Positions 58,978 to 64,000 of a stretch of 64,000 nt of DNA are shown here, piece after piece (within the stretch, counting starts at the first letter, position 1; the number at the start of each line of letters is the position of its first letter). A program made the translations under genes and the position numbers. Source of the stretch: Nitrospira sp. (GTDB lineage Bacteria; Nitrospirota; Nitrospiria; Nitrospirales; Nitrospiraceae); NCBI GenBank assembly GCA_005116835.1, contig SWDM01000021.1, positions 1 to 64,000 on the forward strand, read 5' to 3'. The notes beneath the pieces were generated by a model. It was not told the origin of the DNA, did no database searches, and saw only the letters and a program-made list of their open reading frames with translations.

Positions 58978-60480
58978 ATGAAACGTATTGCGGCGAGTTT
59001 GATTGGTCTGACCCTCTTTCACTTTCTCTTTCTCGCGCCCGCGGCTCGGGCCTCCTACATCACCGATATCGGAAATACCGCCCTGCAGAACGAACTGGGT
59101 GCTGCAACGCCGACAGGCGTCGGAGTGCGTGTGGCGCAGGTCGAAGCGCCGATCAACGATGTGAGCGGTGGAGCCGCACCCATCTTCATGCCGGACCCGA
59201 GTAATGGCCAGTTCATCGGCAAGACGATCACGGCGATCAACGGAAACCCTTCCGGCAGTTTCTCAGACCATGCCACGAGCGTGGGCGAATTGTTCTACGG
59301 GACTGGCAGTTCCATCGCCCCCGGGGTGACGCAGATCGACAGTTACGAGGCCAATAGCTGGATCGACAGCCTGTCTACAGTGTTCGGGAATGCCACGACC
59401 AGTCCAGACCGTGTGGCCAATCATAGCTGGGTCGGCGGCAGTGGGACCGATACGGGAATCGGCACCATCCTGCGCCTTGTGGACCGGCAGGTGACATTGA
59501 ACGAATACATCCAGGTTGTTGGCCTGTCAAATGGAGCTGGGAACTCGCCCTTGTTGGGTGGGAGCGCCTACAACGTGATCTCGGTCGGACGCACCGACGG
59601 CATACATCAGCAAGGCTCAGTGGCCGTCGCCGGGGACAGTCTCTACGGCGCAGGGCGCACGGTCCCCACGATGGTCGCGCCCCAAAACTCGACGAGCGGC
59701 GCGACGCCTGTGGTCGCCGCCGCCGCCGCGGTCTTGGTGCAAACAGGCCATGAAGGAGGGCTGACTCTCTCGGAAGGCTCCACTACCATCGCCGGGGTCG
59801 GGACCATCTATAACGCCGAGCGATCCGAAACCGTGAAGGCGGCCCTGATGGCCGGAGCGGACCGTCAAACTGCCAACACCAGCACCGACGCCAACATCAT
59901 CGACTATCGCAGCGCCGGTCATGAGACTGTCAATGGGTTGGATAGCCGCTACGGGGCTGGTCAGGTCAATATCGACAACAGTTATCGCATTCTCGCGGGA
60001 GGAGAGCAGAGGAGTGTTCAAAACGGAGGAGCGGATATCACAGCGTTCGGATTTGACTACGGCGCCATCGGAGGCCTCAGCGGTTCCGGGCAAACCGCCT
60101 CCTATGTCTTTAACGCCGCAGCAAGCGAGCTATCGTTATTCGCTTCGTTGGTCTGGAACCTAGACGTCTCGAATGACAATTTAATGGAAGCGACCTTGCG
60201 CAATTTCGACTTGTCGCTGTTCGACGTCACCACCAACAGTCTCGTGGCGACCTCGGCCAGTCTGTTGGATAATACGGAAAATCTCTATTTCAAACTCCTG
60301 CTGGGCAATCGCTACGAAATGAGAGTGACCACGAATGAATCGACATCCTGGGATTACGCCTTGGCCTGGCGGATCGATGCCAGCCCTTCTCCTATTCCAA
60401 TCCCCCCGGCAGCCTGGCTGTTTGCCACGGGCGTGATCGGCCTCCTCTTAGCGCGGGCGGCGAGGGCTCGACACCCGTGA
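58978..60480 (+). CDS. VPxPA-type exported subtilase-like protein
   Basis: 500 residues. Signal peptide (to AARA), a subtilisin-like core, then IPIPPAAWLFATGVIGLLL-ARAAR anchor. The usual catalytic blocks are recognisable but altered: VRVAQVEAP where VAVIDTG is expected (Asp replaced by Glu or lost), SDHATSVGELFYG for the His block, and STSGATPVVAAAAAVL for the GTSMATP Ser block. So His and Ser remain while the acid is uncertain. A PPC-like beta domain (about 360-460) follows. May be a surface protease or a non-catalytic relative. ATG with AGGAG. Confidence 0.8.
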   Translation: MKRIAASLIGLTLFHFLFLAPAARASYITDIGNTALQNELGAATPTGVGVRVAQVEAPINDVSGGAAPIFMPDPSNGQFIGKTITAINGNPSGSFSDHATSVGELFYGTGSSIAPGVTQIDSYEANSWIDSLSTVFGNATTSPDRVANHSWVGGSGTDTGIGTILRLVDRQVTLNEYIQVVGLSNGAGNSPLLGGSAYNVISVGRTDGIHQQGSVAVAGDSLYGAGRTVPTMVAPQNSTSGATPVVAAAAAVLVQTGHEGGLTLSEGSTTIAGVGTIYNAERSETVKAALMAGADRQTANTSTDANIIDYRSAGHETVNGLDSRYGAGQVNIDNSYRILAGGEQRSVQNGGADITAFGFDYGAIGGLSGSGQTASYVFNAAASELSLFASLVWNLDVSNDNLMEATLRNFDLSLFDVTTNSLVATSASLLDNTENLYFKLLLGNRYEMRVTTNESTSWDYALAWRIDASPSPIPIPPAAWLFATGVIGLLLARAARARHP

Positions 60481-60731
60481 AAGCGTATCTCGTGAAGCTT
60501 GAAGCGCGGGACAGGAGCGATACGCGACGGGAAGTTCTGAGTTCCGAACACTTCAGCCTTCAGTCTTGAGACCACCTCACCCGTTCCGTGCATCCCGCAT
60601 GAGTTTTTCTGTCACATCCGGTGCAGGCAATGGCACGGGTAAGTATTCAGTACCAGGATGGGTCTGGTACTCATGCGTAGGAGCAAAGAGGAGACGTCCC
60701 GCACACCGTATCTCAACCAAGGAGAACTGCT
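60481..60731. promoter_or_regulatory. Control region with motif GTCACATCCGGTGCA
   Basis: GTCACATCCGGTGCA at 60611-60625 with the lead GCATGAGTTTTTCT, 107 bases before the next ATG. A short heptad-like repeat (GTGAAGC TTGAAGC; AGTTCTG AGTTCCG) lies at 60492-60568. Confidence 0.6.
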
Positions 60732-61163
60732 ATGAGAAGAATCCTGTTGTCGAGCGCTATCATGTCGATCATGCTGTGCGGCCAGGCGTATGCATTCGGG
60801 GAGCAAGAGGGCGCTTGCGTGAAACGGGATCTAAAAGGGCACTGGGTCTCCTACCAGGCGGAAGTGCTCAAGAATCCCCATTCCGGCGTCTGCAAATTCG
60901 AGATCGAAAATGGGAAAGTCGAGGGTAAGTGCGATTTTTCGTTAACGGACGAACAAGGTAATCCATTAACCGGTCTTCAATTTGAAGGTGAAGCAACGAT
61001 CAAGGACGATTGCTCCGCAGAACTGACCATGGACTTCACTAAATTCGGCCGTCCGTTTGTCTCCACCTTTCATCTCCAATTCCACCGCAACAAGAAGTCT
61101 TTCGTCGGTCGTTGGGAGAATACGTTTGGCGCGCTCGGCGTGGCAAACGGGGTAAAACAATAG
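60732..61163 (+). CDS. Small exported beta-rich protein
   Basis: 143 residues: signal peptide (to AYA), four Cys (GACVKRD, SGVCKFEI, GKCDFSL, DDCSAEL) that could make two disulfides, and alternating strands (KFEIENGKVEGKCDFSL, ATIKDDCSAELTMDF, STFHLQFHRNKKSFVGRW). A small lipocalin-like or META-like barrel is possible; I do not recognise a family. Lacks a VPxPA tail, unlike neighbours, but has the same upstream motif. ATG with AAGGAG. Confidence 0.75.
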   Translation: MRRILLSSAIMSIMLCGQAYAFGEQEGACVKRDLKGHWVSYQAEVLKNPHSGVCKFEIENGKVEGKCDFSLTDEQGNPLTGLQFEGEATIKDDCSAELTMDFTKFGRPFVSTFHLQFHRNKKSFVGRWENTFGALGVANGVKQ

Positions 61164-61212
61164 ACTGCTTTTCAGTTCGAAGACTCCCTGTGCCGTTTCT
61201 GCAGAGATAATG

Positions 61213-61266
61213 GAGCGGGCTGAACAGAGGATCTGAACCGATCCATCCGTTCAGCCCTTCCCGCTC
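61213..61266 (+). terminator. Long hairpin after the beta-rich protein gene
   Basis: GAGCGGGCTGAAC pairs with GTTCAG and CCCGCTC with a CCCTT interruption, spanning 54 bases. It begins 50 bases after the stop. No T tract. Confidence 0.5.
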
Positions 61267-61294
61267 CTCTCGCGCTTCCCGCATGAAATTTTCC

Positions 61295-61309
61295 ATCACA
61301 CCTGTTGCA
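61295..61309 (+). promoter_or_regulatory. Upstream motif ATCACACCTGTTGCA
   Basis: A variant of the motif, preceded by GCATGAAATTTTCC and followed by CCATGAGCATCC; 101 bases before the VPVPA start at 61410. Confidence 0.6.
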
Positions 61310-61409
61310 CCCATGAGCATCCTTCCGTAGTCAGGCCCATCCCGGGTAGGTATAACCCTGCGTATGCGAGGAGTCGTCCTCGCGACATGATTTCAACCAA
61401 GGAGGGTTT

Positions 61410-62108
61410 ATGACAAAACGTACAGTGTTACTCGCCGTCGCCGCGTTGGGACTGTGGCTGGCTGCCGCCGCTCCGTCTCATGCAGCGACTGTCACCGCGC
61501 CCGGTCCAGCCACTGGACTGACCTACGAATGGCAAGTGGTCATGGGGGATCTCGACCTTGCCCACTACCATGGGGCCGTCGGCGCTAAGAGCTGGGCGGA
61601 ACCGGGGAACCCGGTCGGCGCAAAAGGCTGGACCCACACGTCCGATTGGACCGCACTGGATCTTACCGGTCTCAGCGGGCCTACGTTCTTGACCTTGGAG
61701 CTGGGGCGAGCCGAAGGCGGTGTCAGTCAGCTCTTCCCCGCTTTTAGCCTCTATGCAGGGTGGGAAACCGTCAACTCCGATGCCACGAATCATACCTGGA
61801 ACAACACCGGGGCTATTAGCTGGGCCACGAATTTAACCTATATCGATCATCTGTCCAACGCGGGAGGACCGAATGGGACTGCTAGCGGAGCGTTACTTGA
61901 TCCGGTCTCCAAGTCATGGGTCTTAGCCCCCGGTTTGTATACGCTCAACTATGGAGGAAATCCGTCCTTCGCCCTCGGCCAAATTGGAAACCACGACTTT
62001 GCGGCAACGTTGACGACGTCGCCGGTCCCGGTGCCTGCCGCCGTCTGGCTTTTCGGGAGTGGAATCGCTGCTCTTGTAGGAATTGCACGGCGACGGATGA
62101 CGGTCTAA
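61410..62108 (+). CDS. VPxPA-tail exported protein
   Basis: 232 residues: signal peptide (to SHA), beta-rich domain (TYEWQVVMGDLDLAHYHGAV, FLTLELGRAEGG, FSLYAGWETVNSDA, LAPGLYTLNYGGNPSFALGQIG), and tail VPVPAAVWLFGSGIAALVG-ARRR. The YTLNYGG-type turn recalls the protein at 51978 (IYSLVVGG). AAGGAGG before the ATG. First of two genes between motif and terminator. Confidence 0.85.
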   Translation: MTKRTVLLAVAALGLWLAAAAPSHAATVTAPGPATGLTYEWQVVMGDLDLAHYHGAVGAKSWAEPGNPVGAKGWTHTSDWTALDLTGLSGPTFLTLELGRAEGGVSQLFPAFSLYAGWETVNSDATNHTWNNTGAISWATNLTYIDHLSNAGGPNGTASGALLDPVSKSWVLAPGLYTLNYGGNPSFALGQIGNHDFAATLTTSPVPVPAAVWLFGSGIAALVGIARRRMTV

Positions 62109-62121
62109 TTCACGCGTCGTC

Positions 62122-62149
62122 TCTTCCATCGCTCAGGCGCGATGGAAGA
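62122..62149 (+). terminator. Hairpin after the VPVPA gene
   Basis: TCTTCCATCGC and GCGATGGAAGA pair perfectly (11 bp) around a short loop, 14 bases after the stop. No T tract follows; possibly an intercistronic stem, since the next gene lies 60 bases on. Confidence 0.7.
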
Positions 62150-62176
62150 AACAGCGTACCAAGTGAGGGATGGCAC

Positions 62177-62218
62177 ATGAAGAAAATGAGTGAAGGGAGT
62201 GTAGAACAATGGGGATAA
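62177..62218 (+). CDS. Possible leader peptide MKKMSEGSVEQWG
   Basis: A 13-codon frame with GTGAGGG upstream whose last codons overlap the start of the next gene (ATG 62209, stop TAA 62216-62218). The DNA around its start (AAGTGAGGGATG..CATGAAGAAAATG) closely matches the start of the gene at 52987, so it may be a duplicated 5' end cut short. Confidence 0.4.
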   Translation: MKKMSEGSVEQWG

Positions 62219-62976
62219 TACGCAACAACCGAACGCGGGCGCTGCTGGGCTCTGTTCTCGGCGTGCTTGTGATCTGCTCGGCCTCGTGGGCATCAGCGGC
62301 TGTAGCGCCGCCGTTGCCTGGGATGACGCTGCAGATCGGCAACGAAGCGTTCCAAGTGGACAATACGCTCTGGAATTATGATGTCACCAAGGATACATTC
62401 AGCCTGACCGGTCCCTTTACGGCCAAGACGAGTGACGGCAGCAGCTTTACGATCGATAACGCCTATGCCATTCCCGACCCCGTGCTCTTCTTTTCGGGGA
62501 GCGCCACGAACAATACTGGAAACCCCCTCGCCTATTCCTTTTCCTTTAACTCCCCACTGGTCCCGTCCTTATTGGGGCCTGTGTCGTCCCACGCCGAGCT
62601 CGGCGTCACGCTGACCGACGGTCTCAACGACGGGGCGACGGTCCAGCCGAGCGTACCGGGCGGCACGATGCTGACCTCGTTCGATCTCTATGCCAACGGC
62701 ACTCCCATCTCGAAGAATGTCAATATCGGCGATCCGTTCAACATTCTCAGCGGGACAGCCGGTACGACCTTCTCCGCAGACAACTCACTGGTCTGCGGTC
62801 AAGCCTGTGTGACCATGTCGGCTCTTCTGTCCTTTACCCTGACCGGGCAGGATGCGGTCGGGTTCAGCGGCAAGGTCGTGCAGACCGCCCCGGTTCCCTT
62901 GCCGGCGGCGGCTTGGCTGTTCGGCAGCGGACTCGCCGCTCTCGTCGGATTGGCGCGGCGACGGATGACGGCCTAG
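62209..62976 (+). CDS. VPLPA-tail exported protein
   Basis: 255 residues: signal peptide (SVLGVLVICSASWASAA), a beta-rich domain (TLQIGNEAFQVDNTLWNYDV, NNTGNPLAYSFSFNSPLVPSL, VTLTDGLNDGATVQPS) of the kind seen in PEP-CTERM proteins, and tail VPLPAAAWLFGSGLAALVG-ARRR. AGGGAG ten bases before the ATG. Ends in a hairpin at 62981. Confidence 0.85.
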   Translation: MGIIRNNRTRALLGSVLGVLVICSASWASAAVAPPLPGMTLQIGNEAFQVDNTLWNYDVTKDTFSLTGPFTAKTSDGSSFTIDNAYAIPDPVLFFSGSATNNTGNPLAYSFSFNSPLVPSLLGPVSSHAELGVTLTDGLNDGATVQPSVPGGTMLTSFDLYANGTPISKNVNIGDPFNILSGTAGTTFSADNSLVCGQACVTMSALLSFTLTGQDAVGFSGKVVQTAPVPLPAAAWLFGSGLAALVGLARRRMTA

Positions 62977-62980
62977 AAAG

Positions 62981-63015
62981 AGGGACGGGCACCGGCGATG
63001 CCGGCGCCTGTCCCT
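62981..63015 (+). terminator. Hairpin after the VPLPA gene
   Basis: AGGGACGGGC pairs with GCCTGTCCCT (one G-T) and the interior CCGGC with GCCGG around GAT. Five bases after the stop codon; followed by TCAGTG, no T tract. Confidence 0.7.
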
Positions 63016-63119
63016 TCAGTGCGATCAGGAATCGAGTCGAGTAGTCTGTCGTTTATCGCCTCGCCTCGATTCTCGTTATCACTGAAGCGATGGAACGAAG
63101 TAGCAGCAAAGGAGTCGCC

Positions 63120-63779
63120 ATGAATGTCGCACGGTCTGTCGGTGCGCTTTGTCTCGCAGCGGTACTGGGGCTCTCGATCTACCCCGAACCTGCAGGGGCG
63201 GCTGTTGTGAACCTGACGCAGATCGACTTCGAATTCGACGGATCGCCCTGGACCCTCGGCTGGAAATTTTCGGTGAACGCTCCCTATGCTGTCGACTCGC
63301 TCGGCGTCTACGACTCCGGCCAGGACGGCCTGGCCGGCTCCGCGCAAGTCGGTCTGTGGCTGGCGTCTGGTGGTAGTCCGATTGCCGAGGCCAGCGTCCC
63401 GACAGGAACTGCCGGTGAACTCGACGGGTATTTTCGATTCACCGCGATCGCGCCTACGATCTTGACTCCCGGCACAGAATACATCGTGGGCTCGTACCTG
63501 TCGGGAGACCTCGCGACCGCGCTGTTCGGTGGCAACGGCACGGTCGATCCGCTTGTCACCGTGCTTGATGTGCGCTACTCGCCGGAAGGCAGCGCCGCAT
63601 TTGCGTTTCCGAGCGAGACCGATCCGGGTACCGACGGCGCGGCGTTCCTTGGCGGTAACTTTCGTGGCGCCGTCAGCCCTGTCCCCCTTCCCGCCGCCCT
63701 GTGGCTGTTCGGGAGTGGGGTGGCGGGGCTCGTGGCGATTGTTCGACGAAGATCATCGGTCAGCGTTTTCCAGCGCTGA
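63120..63779 (+). CDS. VPLPA-tail exported protein with DUF4082-like domain
   Basis: 219 residues: signal peptide (to PAGA), then a jelly-roll domain of DUF4082 style (WTLGWKFSVNAPYAVDSLGVYDSGQDGLAGSAQVGLW, then LDGYFRFTAIAPTILTPGTEYIVGSYL), and tail VPLPAALWLFGSGVAGLVA-VRRR. Similar domains bind carbohydrate or act as adhesin modules; inference. ATG 63120 with AAAGGAG; an upstream in-frame start lacks a ribosome site. Confidence 0.85.
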   Translation: MNVARSVGALCLAAVLGLSIYPEPAGAAVVNLTQIDFEFDGSPWTLGWKFSVNAPYAVDSLGVYDSGQDGLAGSAQVGLWLASGGSPIAEASVPTGTAGELDGYFRFTAIAPTILTPGTEYIVGSYLSGDLATALFGGNGTVDPLVTVLDVRYSPEGSAAFAFPSETDPGTDGAAFLGGNFRGAVSPVPLPAALWLFGSGVAGLVAIVRRRSSVSVFQR

Positions 63780-63808
63780 GTGGGATTGAAGAGAGTTGAA
63801 ATATTTTT

Positions 63809-63823
63809 GTCACATCTGGTGCA
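63809..63823 (+). promoter_or_regulatory. Upstream motif GTCACATCTGGTGCA
   Basis: Identical core to 58732, preceded by ATATTTTT, followed by TCCATCGG and GGTAGCCTCGCCCGTTG. 100 bases before the last ATG in the window. Confidence 0.65.
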
Positions 63824-63922
63824 TCCATCGGAAACGATCGGTAGCCTCGCCCGTTGTTGCATGGTACGCAGAGGCAGGATGCTGGGTGTCTGTGTGTAAC
63901 CTGTAATTTTGAAGGGAGAAGC

Positions 63923-64000
63923 ATGATGAAGAGAAAGCAATGGGCTGGTTTTGCACTCGCTGCCACATTGCTGTGGCTCAGCGGGCCGGTGGCGGCCATG
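63923..64000 (+). CDS. Exported protein, 5' part only
   Basis: Begins at ATG 63923 (or 63926) after GAAGGGAG and codes for a signal peptide (MKRKQWAGFALAATLLWLSG, then PVAA) before the window ends. The upstream motif and position suggest another member of the surface-protein set; the tail cannot be seen. Confidence 0.75.
   Translation, partial: MMKRKQWAGFALAATLLWLSGPVAAM

Noticed and set aside
55368-63860. Sigma-54 promoter at the recurrent motif
   Set aside because: No copy has GG and GC at the required ten-base spacing; TGGCAC at 58774 and 60631 lacks the -12 GC.

Overview
This 64 kb window is most likely chromosomal DNA of a Nitrospira-like member of the Nitrospirota. That is an inference from gene content and protein style: many exported proteins with a VPxPA-type C-terminal sorting tail (about 8-9 copies), two SmbP-like small metal-binding proteins, paired bactofilins, an F1-only ATP synthase operon, and housekeeping proteins of deep-branching Gram-negative type. 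No rRNA or tRNA gene was seen, so the taxonomy cannot be fixed from the window.

Layout. 0.4-11.6 kb: mixed housekeeping and signalling genes: a REC-GGDEF protein, a beta-helix protein, a YbgF-like TPR protein, anmK, a zinc/manganese-type ABC transporter (binding protein, ATPase, permease), an outer-membrane beta-barrel, a GNAT acetyltransferase, a zinc-ribbon peptide and rluD. 11.9-17.0 kb: an F1 ATP synthase operon atpHAGDC on the minus strand without adjacent F0 genes. 17.1-27.9 kb: the classic origin-proximal order on the minus strand, rpmH-rnpA-(yidD remnant)-yidC-mnmE-mnmG-rsmG-parA-parB, with two perfect parS sites, then two bactofilins and mnmA; dnaA is not here. 28.2-35.2 kb: a plus-strand sugar-phosphate operon pgi-pgl-glk-rpiA coupled to a Tat/lipoprotein-like M1 aminopeptidase. 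35.3-40.9 kb: a PQQ-type sugar dehydrogenase, and a YbbA/YbbP-like ABC exporter divergent from a TesA-like esterase, as in E. coli.

40.9-48.0 kb is an accessory metal and redox region: two SmbP-like proteins, an HMA-like periplasmic protein, two paralogous small exported LCAWACQ proteins, an apparently circularly permuted CcdA, a c-type cytochrome lipoprotein, a TPR protein, a P460-like protein with a damaged heme motif and a HEGHTH protein. A two-hairpin element with compensatory changes occurs three times beside the LCAWACQ genes.

48.0-64.0 kb is dominated by VPxPA-tail surface proteins. Its centre is an inverted duplication of a two-gene unit around a VapBC-like module whose toxin carries a nonsense codon. 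In one arm the second gene is fused in frame to a receiver plus OmpR-type winged helix, giving a predicted membrane-spanning transcription factor, the most unusual protein here. A short motif (GTCACAYCTGGTGCA) recurs upstream of several of these transcription units, and two units have tiny leader ORFs overlapping the main start codon.

The intergenic DNA is unusually structured. One family of imperfect palindromes has 9-nt periodicity (at least seven loci). Several families have 7-nt periodicity (ten or more loci, one inside the aminopeptidase gene). There is also a 269-bp MITE-like element with 22-bp terminal inverted repeats, a second partial copy at the left edge, and a duplicated gene fragment adjoining the MITE.
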